64,000 bases of DNA, taken from the NCBI GenBank assembly GCA_011009095.1, contig VTPC01090692.1, forward strand, positions 1 to 64,000, given 5' to 3'. The translations under genes and the position numbers were made by a program. Below, piece after piece: positions 25,670-37,560 of this stretch. Under the pieces are notes generated by a model. It was not told the DNA's origin, made no database searches, and saw nothing but the letters and a program-made list of their open reading frames with translations. How positions within the stretch are numbered: the stretch's first letter is position 1; the number at the start of each line of letters is the position of its first letter. The stretch comes from Ignelater luminosus (lineage: Eukaryota; Arthropoda; Insecta; Coleoptera; Elateridae).

Positions 25670-26075
25670 GAGGTTATGTTTTATTTTCGATTTTTCTGTT
25701 TTCTGTTTTTCTTTATATTAGGTTTGGCGGAGAACGCTATTCTACATTTTAGGGGACTGGAACTTGTCTTTTCTCTTTCTTCCATATCCTATTTCACGTT
25801 CTTCTCTTTTATTATGCTTCTCCTGTCTCTGCTTTAATTTTCCACTTCTCTTTATTAGTTGTTATAATTTGTTTCGTTTGCTTTGTCTATTTTATTCAAG
25901 TAGTTCATCCTATTTTTTTGTTCCTTTAGTTTTCCTCTTTTCCCAGTCGCATTCTCCTCTTGTTATTCACGTTTTTTTACTCTATTGATTTCTTCTTTTT
26001 CTCAGTGCTTGCCGCCTATGTTTTTGCTATGTTTTTCTTGTATGTTACGCTGCTTTTGCTTTTAGTGTACTGTAT
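25670..26075 (+). other. Pyrimidine-biased 400-bp stretch
   Basis: About 80 percent of plus-strand bases are C or T over roughly 400 bp (49 of 60 in each of two lines counted by hand). It is not a simple tandem repeat. Chance frames of 62 and 74 codons rich in F, L and S arise from this bias and are not genes. Confidence 0.6.
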
Positions 26076-26256
26076 GTGGTGTATCCTTTCTGAACTTAAA
26101 AATTAAAGGTTACAGATGGTAGATACAAATTAGTACTTTTTAGCTTTAGCTTTCTCGTCTCAATTGTTACTTTCACTACCATCTACAGTAAAATGCCTTA
26201 GACGTTCAAAATTCTCGTCTCTTGTCTGGTTCCTGTAAATACAAGAATTTTAGTAT

Positions 26257-26341
26257 TGCTATGAGGCTCATTATAGTAATACTGAAAATGAAGGAGATCG
26301 AGTCGGTTAGATTGGAAAAGAGTTGCCTATTTTTGTTTCAA
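26257..26341 (+). repeat. Decayed foldback-family arm
   Basis: Contains degraded versions of the subterminal blocks of the element at 21093-22017, notably GAGTCGGTTAGATTGGAAAA and TTGCCTATTTTTG, in the same order and spacing. The terminal CAGTGTGTCC is lost. It abuts the repeat at 26349-26613. Confidence 0.55.
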
Positions 26342-26348
26342 AATAAAA

Positions 26349-26613
26349 ACATCTGAGAATGCAAAGCATAACCACAACGAACTCCGTTCTGTTACTGAAT
26401 TCGAACAACAGTGTGTTCACAAAAATAAGCAAACATTTATCTTTCGGCGGCCATTTTGACCATGTTTCCGTAGGAGATATCAAAAAACGAAGACACCACT
26501 TGTCTTTAGTTTTTGATGTAGAATCCAAACCTGAAGTCAAAATTCCAAAATTTAAAAAAATGCGGGCAGACAGACTTCGCAAATTCAGTAATGACTCTAA
26601 AGGAGTTCGTTGA
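26349..26613 (+). repeat. Dispersed repeat, copy 1 (CAACGAACTCC family)
   Basis: Recurs in inverted orientation at 44594-44849. Within this copy, CAACGAACTCC near its left side and its reverse complement GGAGTTCGTTG at its right end form short inverted ends, each followed inward by a TTACTGAATT block. It looks like a small non-autonomous element about 240 bp long plus an adjoining conserved flank. The 84- and 91-codon frames across it on the two strands are chance openings. Confidence 0.7.
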
Positions 26614-27010
26614 AAATTCTTTAAATATGTAATTGAGACACTTACAGCGTTCTTCGAAACACTTTCTTTTGCATTATTAAGTTTTTCGTTTCAAGAAACG
26701 TCAGCATTCACAGTGCAGATACGTTAGTGTTTGAATTTACTTGCAGCGTTTGGAGATTTTGACTTAGGTTAGATCTGAAATAAAAAGAATGCAACGCGCA
26801 CACAGTAGAGCAAATTTTGATGGATTATTCCAAGCGCCAAGTTTCGGCAGGTTAAATTTCTGAAAGAATGGAGCTACAATATATTTTCGAGGATATCAGA
26901 ATTTATTTTGCATTTGATTATCATGGTGGTATGTGCTTGGTTCTGAAAGTGCAATTCTTACGAACTGGATCGAAATTTGGGCGTTCAAGAGCAAGTGAAA
27001 AAAACCTCTT

Positions 27011-27900
27011 GTGCCAAATCGAAGGCATGTAGCTAGGACAGAGTTGGCTGTGTTAAGGACTATGCTAGCGTTTGTTTGTAGTCGTAGAAAGAGGGGGACT
27101 TGGATGGACCTGCCGATGCTAAGACAAGATTCTTACTGCAGCTGTGGAAGAATGTTGAAAGTATCTTTAAGATTTCTCTCGAATACCTACGACGTCGAGA
27201 AGTTGAAGATCTTGATCAGTAGATCCAAGGTTTCCAGGGACAGATAACAAGAGTGCTCTTGTCTTGTCTGAGGATTGAGATCTTGCCAGAGGCAATGAGA
27301 CGTTCTTATCACAAAACCTTCTGGAGAGTGCATAACGATTAGTATCGCTACGGTGTACTTAGCACGTTCCTAGACCTCCAACCGAGGATAGGCATCCGAT
27401 GTAGGTGGCGTGGGCAGATCATGGGGCCGGAGGTCTCAAAATTTCACTGGAATTGACGAACTGGCCTCAGTGGTGAAGATTTGAATCAAGCTGGAGCGCC
27501 AGCTACTGTTTTCATCTATCCGCATAACATGTGATATGGTCAGCCTGTAGTATTTGTATACGCGGACGTGCGCCAATGAAGTTGTAAGCTTGTAAACTGT
27601 AGTAATCTTCGTCTGATAATGTAGTAATAGCCATCAGTGGGTAATGAGTACGATTTGAGAATGGCATTCAGCTAGCATTACACATTAGTGATGGAGCCTT
27701 TCTCGCGGATTTTTTTTTGCTATTCAGCACCACACCACCTTGCACCAAACGGCCGGGGTGCAAGAAAAGTTGGCAGGTGCAATGAGACTTCAGTGACTCG
27801 CTTCCTGCAACCCAGGGGATGTCTGAAACAGAGGCAGAGCAGACTACTACTAGAGGTTTTCCAACTCCGGTCAGGATAGATACCTTACCAACACGTCTTT
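27011..27900. other. GC-richer patch, possible old retroelement debris
   Basis: The base composition differs from neighbours and there are several short open frames on the plus strand, none with a recognised domain. No terminal repeats or poly-A tail could be defined. Assignment to a retroelement is only a guess from composition. Confidence 0.25.
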
Positions 27901-30900
27901 ACTCTTCCGCAAACTAGGTAGGATCCAAAAATCCGAAGAGTTAAAGAGTAATCTATGATTTTATTTTATTTTTGAATTGCAAGAATTATTTTTTTCATAC
28001 TCTTGTCATGTGCTTTCGTTTTACCGTCTTTTCATATTTCTATTCGTTACAGATATTTGGAAAAACTTGAGAATCTTTATTTTGAAGTGAAATCTGAGAA
28101 GCTCACTTTTGGGAAATATCTAATAGGCCTTTCTATGCATTATTTTGAATAAACAAAAGTAGTAATAAGTTAATCTTCAAAATAGTCAAAATTGTTTCAA
28201 TTTATCCGAATCGATCTGTTATCTGATGAGTATGAAATAGTTTTCAAATGCTAAGATAATTTCACTTAAAATCAGTTTCTCGCAAATAAATAAATTTAGT
28301 TAAAGTTGGTGAAAGGATTCGATAAGTCATGAATCAAATTCTAATTGGCAAAGATCAAGATAGTTAGAAGCGCTTGTAACTTAATTGCCAATACAAGTTT
28401 TGATAATAATCTAATTTTTTAATAACTGAAAAGAAGGCTTTGTTCAGTGTCTGGAAGGAGAAGAAACGACAGTCTTTTTAGAAATCAGCTGTTTTATAAT
28501 TGATAGTTATCTAATGCTACAGGAATAGAAGAATCGTTATCGTAGCCTTTGTATGGTTGATTCTGGCTCTCCAAGTTTTAGTCTGTAGTAGTTGCCTTGA
28601 AACACGGTTTCTTCTGTAACTTTCCATGTGCGGTTTTTTGATTTCAGACAATGTTTCTGCGCTTCATGATCTATCCTTACACAAGAATTTGATGTCCAGG
28701 ATCAAAAGTGTCTTTAAGCATCTATCTGAAGACCGTGGCCGTATGAAAATGAAAGCCACAAACGATTCCAACTACTGATATTCTTGTTAGATAGAAAAAT
28801 CTAAAATTTAACTCGTTTGTCTATTATAACACCTTAACAAAATACTGAACTGGTCTTAAAATCCGGCGCCTCTGGTATATTTACGTCAGCAATAAATTAG
28901 TTTTAGTATCTTATAAAACTGGAAATGTCATGACTCATGAGCTACCTTCGATGATAATTAACCAAATTAATGCTATTCACTTCCAAAGAAGCAGTGGCAG
29001 CTGTTCAGTGGAAAGTAGCAAGGTTGTGCCCCTTTACACCTAAAATTTTTAATTTAAATTGGATTTATTATAATATATTCGAATGCTATTATATCGTTAA
29101 AACTATAAAACAAATGATAGTGTCTAATTAGTTCAAAAATTAGCATAGAGTGCTTTGTGCAAGAATAAAACAACAACAAAGGTACAACCCTTCATTTTAA
29201 AGAAGAGCGATTTGTTAGTTATTTTATATCTTGCACATTGTACTGCAATCTCATTTATAGAAATCTACCTCTTGTTGAACCTTTCAAAATTGTCTATTAT
29301 TTTTCTCTTTTTACTTTGATTTAAATTGGATAAATCTGGACTTGTAACCCATAATAGGAATCAAAAAATGTAGTATATGGTCGGTTATTAAAAAGAAAAT
29401 AACTTCAATTAGTGAATGTCGTTGGTTTACAATAAGCATTCTAATTGAATTTCATCGAAATTCACCTACACAACACCATGTAGTAGTAGGTAGACGAAAT
29501 TCTGTTTAGGACATAAACTGTAATTGAATTTTACGAATTAAACTCGCTTTTGCGGGTTCTTATTTGATTTTTTTTTAATATTCTTTAAATTTTAGAATAC
29601 GAAAACATAAAGAAGTAGTGGCAGGTGTTGCTTGCGTTTAATCTTGCGAACAGCATTTTTTTATGGGGCAATTTTATGTTCGCGTTTTAATAGTCTCTAC
29701 TGTAACAAAAAGAAGGTCAATCTAATGGTTACCTAGAATTAACCGGAAACTACTTGTCCACTGCCGTTGATACCATCTATATGGCCAATTTCGTTCAGGG
29801 AAACGTTTAAGTTTTATATAACAACACCCGCTGCTGTTCATTAATTTTAAATGAAGTGGTGCTGCCTACTTGTTAAAACGAAATGAATTTGAATAATCGG
29901 CATGCTATTGCAATTTCTTACCTTGTTTTTGATAAATTTAAAATATAATATAGCGAGCATTACACCTATACAATTAATAACAATATGTAACTTCTAATGA
30001 ATTGTTTTAATATAATAAACTCTAAATGTCAATTTTAATCTTAATCTGGCTCGAAGGACCAGGTATTTGTAATCTTAATGGAAGGAAGAGCAACAGCTGC
30101 CCAATTTAGTTAAAAACACATCAAATGCAACAATTTATACTTCTAGGTGACTCATTTAAATTGAATTTCTAATTGTCACATTTATCAAAATTCAAATTAC
30201 CTCAATTATTTAAAGCCTACGTGATAAATTAGATTTCTTAGAAGCAAAAGTATAAATCAAAATCGCATAATTTAAATCCATTCCATTACTATCGGCCAAC
30301 ACACACTTAAAAAATGTATTACGTGAATGTAACACAAGATAACACTTTGGAAAAAAAATTGTAATGTCATCTACTCCAAATCACATTAAATTCGAATCAG
30401 TTGAAGAGAAAGCATGAAATGAAAAAAATCGTTTGAATTCTAGCCACCAAACGTTTGCCGCACATCTCATACAGCTGTCAGAATTAAACATACACTGTCA
30501 TTACTATATTCTAAGGGCGTACGTGTTTGTGTGGAGGAGTTTGGCACACGTCCCATTCGTCATGTTATGCGTTGTCCCAAAACGCGTGCAAAAATTGTAT
30601 TTTAAAATTTTTTGTATACTGTTGAAAGCTCGTTTTTGCCCTAGTTCTCTTTTTTAGGTTCCTGTACTGTTCGTACTGAATATTTAACTTTAAATTTAAA
30701 TTGACAAGTGTTGTTAATACGGGATACGTATCGCTATCAAACCTTGATAGTTGGTAAACGAATTTCGTAAATTCTTCCAATACGTAATAATTTCGATGTC
30801 GTTCTTAATACTGCCATAATGCATTTGAGTTTTGAAGGAAATATTAGTGATTATTCAGCGAAGTTTAATGGGGTTAATTATAAAGTCATAATTTTAGTTT

Positions 30901-31350
30901 ATTTGCTTTTTTGCTTGACTTGAGACACGTTTGCGGAGTATTGAAGACCTTTAAGGTCGCTGTCGTCGTAAAATTTACATAACTTTTAAAAGATTTCTTT
31001 TCTGAAAATTCTTGGCTTTTCTTATTACCACTATCCAACATTACGAACTTCAATTTTGTCAAAGTCATTTCTCTGAAGCTCCGTTTTATAAGCATTTGAA
31101 ATGTGTCTCCGCTCGAATATGGTTGGCATTTGTCATGTTGTAAGACCCCTTATGTGTCTCTAAAATATTAATCTCCCAAGATCAATATATACAGGGTTAA
31201 ACAAAGGAAATTCTTTTTTAATATTCTTTCTTGAACTTTTACTGGTCGATCGGGGATTATATGGCATAATAATACTGTTACAAGTTTTAAAAATTGCATT
31301 TTATGTTTTGAACTCGCCATTAGATTATTGTTTGCTTATGGCCGTGCTGA
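27901..31350. other. Non-coding A+T-rich stretch, no gene seen
   Basis: No gene, transposon or RNA recognised. A short TACAGGG motif at about 31191 resembles ends of TA-flanked elements, but no matching partner end was found. Confidence 0.4.
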
Positions 31351-31363
31351 TAATAATCTTTGT

Positions 31364-31651
31364 TCAGCGCAGATTGACTTTTATTGGTGTTACTTTACGA
31401 CGTTGCGTTATTTCGAAGAGTGGCGCCAGCAGCTCTGAAGGCAAAATATGATCGTAGTAATCTTTCATTTTTGTAATCATACGGACTTGAGCAAAAGCAA
31501 GCAACCTGGCTGTTTCTCTTCTTTGAACTGTTCGCGTTGAGCCAATTAATTCTAAGTTCTCTGCCCACGAGCTGGAAGCTTTTTGTTTTAGAAGTTTGAG
31601 TGTAAAATGATTTGACTCGCCTTTATTTTCCTTTTGTCTGGGACTATCCAC
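31364..31651 (-). other. Unrecognised 95-codon open frame
   Basis: An open frame of mixed, protein-like composition (charged, not the F/L/I/K bias of most chance frames here), ending in VTPIKVNLR. It opens at a GTG rather than an ATG. A stop lies two codons upstream, but the next frame upstream continues with a run including FLGGSSQVKSG, which could indicate a one-base frameshift in a longer old gene. No family, catalytic motif or splice site was recognised. It may be a transposon remnant or chance. Confidence 0.2.
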
Positions 31652-34600
31652 TTTTCACTTGACTTGAACCACCTAAAAATCTATCTCGAAGAGAACTTGA
31701 TTTCGTTATTGTCAACATTGAAGGCCTGTTATGCCATTACAAGTTGTCTCTTATATACACTCATCCACACTTACAACACTAATTTCCCAGTCAGAAACTA
31801 ATGTTCTGTCTGTTTGGTTGTCTGTCCAGTTGTAGCTTTTGTGGGACGGCGCTCGGAAGAGAGCAAGCGCTGAAGCAGAACAAGTGCGTTTCACATTCTA
31901 AAAGCCCTATTTTACAGAATATCAAGAATTACAATATTCGTCAGGAGGACATCTTCATACCTCTTCAGATACGAATACTGCACTTAGAAAGCTCTTACAT
32001 TATCCTTCACACAATGTTCAACTATTTTGCCTTTTTTCATTTGCCTCGGTACCTCCTATAGATCCCTAGATCTTTCTAGAAACCTTTTCACATCAAAGTT
32101 GTCAGATTCTGTAACCTATGAAGAACATTATTGTGAAAGATCCAGTCCGAGCATATCACCAATAAAATGGCTCTGTTGTTACACGACGTCAATAAATAGA
32201 CTGGTACACTGGTAGGTAAAAACGATGTGCATAGTGCTCTAGCTTGCTTGGTGTCGTTGCTTTGCCATTTTCTTTGCTTCTCCTGTCGTTCTTTTCCATG
32301 TTAGGCAATGCATGACAATTTACCTAATACATCTTTTTCGAGGCCATCATCCATGACTGATTTGGCTTACAATTGGCGTTTCCTTGTAAATTAATTCCAT
32401 GGACGAAGAATTGGTTTGTCGTTCCTTTGGCTTTTATTGTTTATTTGGAAAGATTTACATCTCGATTCCAATTAGGTTTCCCGAAGGTTTTCGATGCTGT
32501 AAGCACAGTTTGAGTTTTTCAAGATCTCTGTTCCAAATTAGTCGAGGAAATAAAGCAGAAAAGGTCGAAGAAAATCGCCAAGATGGATTTTAATGCGGTT
32601 TGCGGCAATCGATTCTGTGAGTTGTCTAGAAAAAATGCTCTCTTTTAGTTGTTTGACGTTTTGGTTTTTACGAGTCTAAATTTTCCGAATTTCCACGTTT
32701 AAGTGATATTTTTAATAATTTAGACTTCAGATACCTAATCAGTGATGGCGGGCATCACACTGTTGTCTCGCAAAGGAAGTCGAACATTATTCCCAGTGCA
32801 TAGAAATTTATATTGAGTTCTTAAATTTGACATGAATATAATATAATTTAGAAGAGAAGATTTTCATAAAGACAATTTTCAAACGAAATAATTAATTTCT
32901 TGGTGTCCCAATACGATAACACATGATTTAGTAGCAAAGTTTTGCTCTATTCAGAAATGCTAGTTAATATGCAAAGAGACCCTCACGGTAACTTACGATA
33001 CAAATTTGCAATATAGCTTCTCTTCTTGTTACTACTTACCTGACCAAGCAAAATCTTAAAGTCAGCTCACAACAAAAGATACTGAATAAACAGACTAGTC
33101 AAGATCCTACGCTGTTAGAGTACATACACAGATACATAATTTTGAGAAAACGTGCCAAGAATCTAATTTACTATGGAGAGCTACCAAATTTTCAAATTGT
33201 ACCTATTTAAAATGAACCAAAGATCAAAGACATGAAACACTCGATGATGAACTGGACGAATTGCTTTTAATATATCGAGTCAACTTTCTACCATTATTTG
33301 CACTAGCTTTAGACCTGGTCTTCAATGCATTATATCTAGCCTCATATTGATGCTGGAGACTAAATCTCAAGCTTTCTAAGAGAATATAAATTGAAAAGCA
33401 GTAGCAGTTGGTAAGTTTTCATCGTGGAAAGGCAACACAAAAAATAATTGTCTCGCTCTAATTTTCTGAAAACACAAAATCAGATGTAATTCATGTAAAA
33501 TTTGAAATTGCTAAGAGAATTCGTTTTTAAATTAAATTTAAATGAAATAATCTTCAGTGTGCTTTATCGACTCTCTTATCGTTATAAGTATGTTTTTTTT
33601 TCATAACTGTTAAGAAACATGTTCTGTAATCTAGTACACCCTGTATATCGATCTTAGACCTTTTAAAGTTTCATCGATAAACATTTTTAAGTTTTCCTTA
33701 GCGTTGAACCTAAAAAGAGTATTGACCAGTTAACGACTTGACTTACCTACTTATTAGCTTCGTGATGATTGATGCCTCAACAATGACCGGAATGTTCAGT
33801 TTTCTTTAAAGTGTGATAAATTAAATTGCAAACAGAAAAGTTGAGTTTGGATCAGAATATATGGAAACATTTTAACATAAAAGTACTTAAAATCAATTTC
33901 GTTTCCTTTCGATTGATTTAATCTGTACAAGCCGATTAGAACAAAACGAAATTTATAATAACGTAACAGAAAAACAATACGTGTGATTCATACATAAGCA
34001 AAAGGAAATACAGGTAATTGTTATTCAAGGTAAAGTTGACACAGTTCACAGTATTACAGTTGTCACCACTGTTTTAGCGCATTATTGCGGCGTTATTTTG
34101 ATTTATTGTCTGTTATGTTGCACGTCGGTAATTTCGCGCACTTGTGTTTTGACAAATTTTTACGTGGTACTGATTTTTCATTAAACTCGCGTTAATTGCG
34201 CGTCTAACAATAGCGACAACGACGAAAGTGCCATTTACGTTAAATTTTTCATTAATGTTGAATTATTATATTCCGCGATAGGTAATTATGATTTATTAGG
34301 TTTTTTTTTGTCAGAGGCTTAATTTCCGGCGAGTGGGCAACGTAATTTAAAAGAAGCATTATTCGAGTAATGATGCTTATTATTTTTAAAGGCTAACTGT
34401 TCCTTTTAAATGTATATAAAGAAGAATTTATGAACGCCTTCAAATAATTACTGTATAATAAAGACAAATATCTTGCATTGTGCAAACTTTTTTGTATGGT
34501 AAAAAAATATTGTTTGCTGTTAGTGTTGCTTTTGCCGTATATAATTAGGTTTATTTTGACAAATGAATACATTTGATTATAATTTAACTGCTTGCTCGAT

Positions 34601-37171
34601 GTTATGTTGAAAGTCATGAGAAAGAAAATGAAAAGTAATTCTTCACGAATTTTATTAAATTATAATTATTTAACAGTTAGTATAATTTTTCTTAAATTAC
34701 AATTGCTAAATTTCATATTCTATTCAATAATTATAAAATTACCATATGCTTTTAGTGAAAGAAAATGCCTTTTATAAATTAAAATAAAAAAAAGTGATAA
34801 CATCGTACTGGTGGAAACATTGTACGTCTCAAACATTAACTGTATAGATGCCTTCGGTGTAATTACGTTGGGAAATATATGCTCACCAGAAACAAAAGCA
34901 TAATAAGTAACGGAATTTATATATTTATGTATATCTAAAATTAAGAATTTATGCTTCAATAAAGCTATGAATGTTTTTTATGTTTATGTTGCCCTACTGT
35001 AATAAGAAGCCAACTAGCCGCCACTATTTAGCAAATATTTATATTAGTACTGTATTTAAATAAAATATATAATTGTCAGTTAGATGATAGGGTTTTCTTG
35101 ATAATGTTTCTCAAAGATTTGCATGAATGATCTAAACTCGCCAAAGCAAAAGCATACTTTAGTCAGATGTTGAGTTGTGAATTTAGTTGCTTACCTGTCC
35201 ATTAAACTATTAAAGGCGTAAGCGCAGCAGAATGTGAAGATAATTATTTATAAAGTTGTCTGTATGTGTTATCAGTCACGTATGAAAAAGAGGTTGATAA
35301 ATCAGGAATTCCCAGACATTCACGTTTTGTATTTAAGACAAAGATTAATGGTTTTCATAAAATAAGCTGACCATATATTTTTCTATTGTTGTAAGATCTT
35401 CCAAATACACCAAGGAATACAAAATATATTATTTATTAGTCATTTGAAGTGGTTTCGATAGGAGACTAGGGATACCAATGGGTCTGTGTGACTTATTTAG
35501 CTATCTGTAGTCTATACAGCATCATCAGTGTTTTTCTTTACTACACCGATTCTTTCATATCAAGGAAATGAAAATATTCAAATATTTTTTTAGAAGTTTT
35601 CTAACTTTTTTTTTCAATATGTATCCTGGCCACTAGTGCGCAGGTGCCACTGACTGAATAAGTGTACTACTCATACCAGTATTACGATCGACCATATTTT
35701 TGCTCTTGGGACTCGAACACTTTTGAAAACTGATTAGTTCCGTCATCTTTATTTCTTTTCACTCTTCATCAAACTGACTCGTTTCTACATTCATATGGAA
35801 GCTAAAAACATTTAGATCAATAGACAATTGTTATAATAACAATGCACATTAAGAGCTGATTCCGCCAACAATTTGATTGCTATTTAAATTGATGAATTAA
35901 AACTATGGTTTTGATCTCGAATCGAGTTTAACTGGCAATCATATCATTGTCGCAATTGGCTTCTAACCAATAAATTAATTTGTACGTTAAAAAAAAATTT
36001 TTCTGGTTACGGATTTTGTAGAATGACACGATCGTAACGACCTCTACCGGAATTAAAAAAACCAATAAGGGGATATAAACACACTCTTACGATAGCACTG
36101 AAGCAAATCGTTAGAAAAGGTCTAAAAGTTGCAAAATCGTCAGCTCTGGCAACGCTGATTTATCTCTGTTTCTGCTATATTTAGAAGATGACTTTCCTTT
36201 TCTAATGTATACACTAAAGCATTGGTTATACCGTAAATAACGACGGTTTAGTTTGTAGACGTCCAGTACCAAGTTGGCTGACGAGGAGAGCTAGCACATT
36301 ATTTTGCACGATTTCTTCCATGAATCGGATCAAGGTATTGCCGTCAAATCTAAATTGCGCCTACAGGATTCGCTGAAGCACAAAAACCAGATACAGACCG
36401 AGTTTTGGAATATTTCTTCCTTTTCTTCTTCTTAGATCTGTATTATTGGCCTTTCTGGATCATCTTAAACCTGTAATCTTTTTGTGGAACATCTTGAGTC
36501 GATTGTTCTGATTTTTCAATCTAATTGGACATTACGGGAAGATCGTTTCTTTTAGGCTGGTTGTTTTCTTCCTACCAGTTTGGGCTTTTCGGGCAGAATA
36601 TTGAACCGCATTTGAACTTGAACCGCTTGTATGATGATACAAGGACCTACTCGTATTGCAATAGGAGAAATTTTTTTATTTTTTGCAAGGCACTTTGGAA
36701 CAACTTACGTATGTAGTTCTTATTAGGGCTTTAGTAGGGCCCACCCTAACAAAATAAAGTTCATGAGAGAACAGAATGCTAATCTTAATTGATTTTTTAC
36801 AAATGTTTCATCCTGAGAAAAAAATTAGAAATGGCTTGGTGTTCAAACGTTCCTTATATGCAAGACAGTTTCATTCATTCTCGGTTAAAACAGCCATTTC
36901 GAACTTAAGAATTACCACCATAATGAGATTTTGGCATATGATATAAGATATTACACCTTTTTAAGTATGTGAATTAAAGGACCAAAAATAGTCTCAAATT
37001 ATTTGTTAGTAGTTGTAAATGACAGTCATGGATTTTTTCACTTGTATAGCTAATGACCATGAGTTTGCTACCTTGTTGCACCAAACTTGATTGACACATT
37101 AATATTCGCATGCTTCCCATTTTAATCCAAAAAGGTTTCCATGAAGATCTAGCAGCAACGTATTAACATAT
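31652..37171. other. Non-coding stretch, no gene seen
   Basis: Chance frames only. Around 34040-34340 the sequence is unusually rich in CG dinucleotides and TTAAT/ATTAAT cores and free of repeats, which would fit a conserved intronic element, but conservation cannot be judged here. An ACACCCTGTAT motif at about 33635-33645 resembles a transposon end without a partner. Confidence 0.35.
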
Positions 37172-37189
37172 TGTAACGCGCCACCCCTA

Positions 37190-37202
37190 GAATATTCTAG
37201 AA
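37190..37202 (+). promoter_or_regulatory. Heat-shock element 1 (perfect 3-unit)
   Basis: GAATATTCTAGAA is three alternating inverted units GAAnnTTCnnGAA, the consensus bound by trimeric heat-shock factor. It lies about 135 bp upstream of the TATA box. Confidence 0.8.
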
Positions 37203-37263
37203 AAAGTCCCGAACAGTCTCGAACAAGCTGGTCGAATGTGCCGTAGAAATCTCGAACTATCGA

Positions 37264-37308
37264 GAATGTTCCACCGTCGAATGTTCCAGAAGGAACGCGA
37301 ACTTTCTG
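37264..37308 (+). promoter_or_regulatory. Heat-shock element cluster 2
   Basis: GAATGTTC at 37264-37271 is followed by GAATGTTCCAGAA at 37279-37291, a second perfect GAAnnTTCnnGAA. GGAAC and GAACTTTC half-sites extend the array towards the TATA box about 30-45 bp downstream. This spacing matches strongly heat-inducible insect hsp promoters. Confidence 0.8.
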
Positions 37309-37336
37309 GGCTCATCAAGAACCACGCGGAAACGAA

Positions 37337-37371
37337 TATAAGGCGGCGTTGACCGAGCAGAAAGCAGTTCT
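37337..37371 (+). promoter_or_regulatory. TATA box and initiator-like start
   Basis: TATAAGG at 37337-37343 is followed by GCAGTTC at about 37364-37370, placing an initiator-like A 29 bases from the first T of TATA. Insect core promoters commonly use TCAGTT at this distance. Transcription would run on the plus strand into the A-rich 3' half, where no reading frame follows. Confidence 0.6.
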
Positions 37372-37560
37372 ATAGTCAAGCAGCTAGTAGTTACGAACGA
37401 AATAAATGTTAATTCGTGATAAATAAATTCTTCTGTACATAAATAAATAAATAATTTAGTGTAAATAAATACTGGAAATAAATTGTAGTAAATTAAGTAA
37501 AAATAAATAAATATTAATAAATATAAATAAACATTGTATATAAAAAGAACATTACAATAT

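Larger units (their letters stand above)
37172..37556 (+). mobile_element. Solo LTR with heat-shock promoter elements, 385 bp
   Basis: The segment starts TGTAAC and ends ATTACA (inverted TGTAA/TTACA termini with the canonical TG...CA) and is flanked on both sides by ATAT (37168-37171 and 37557-37560), a 4-bp target duplication as in Gypsy-type elements. The first 170 bp hold two perfect heat-shock elements and a TATA box. The 3' half is very A-rich with repeated AATAAA, suitable for R/U5 and polyadenylation. No internal retrotransposon sequence or second LTR is next to it, so it is best read as a solo LTR left by recombination. Because ATAT is common in A+T-rich DNA, chance duplication is possible. 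The alternative is a dispersed copy of an hsp70-type promoter. Confidence 0.6.

Noticed and set aside
33025-33060. Minus-strand TCAG|GTAAGT (as ACTTACCTGA) resembling a ratchet site
   Set aside because: The preceding bases on that strand (GATTTTGCTTGG) are not a real pyrimidine tract, and the strand is opposite to the two strong sites.
31185-33650. TACAGGG at 31191 and CACCCTGTA near 33640 as two ends of one element
   Set aside because: Similarity stops after about eight bases and the 2.4 kb between shows no transposon content.
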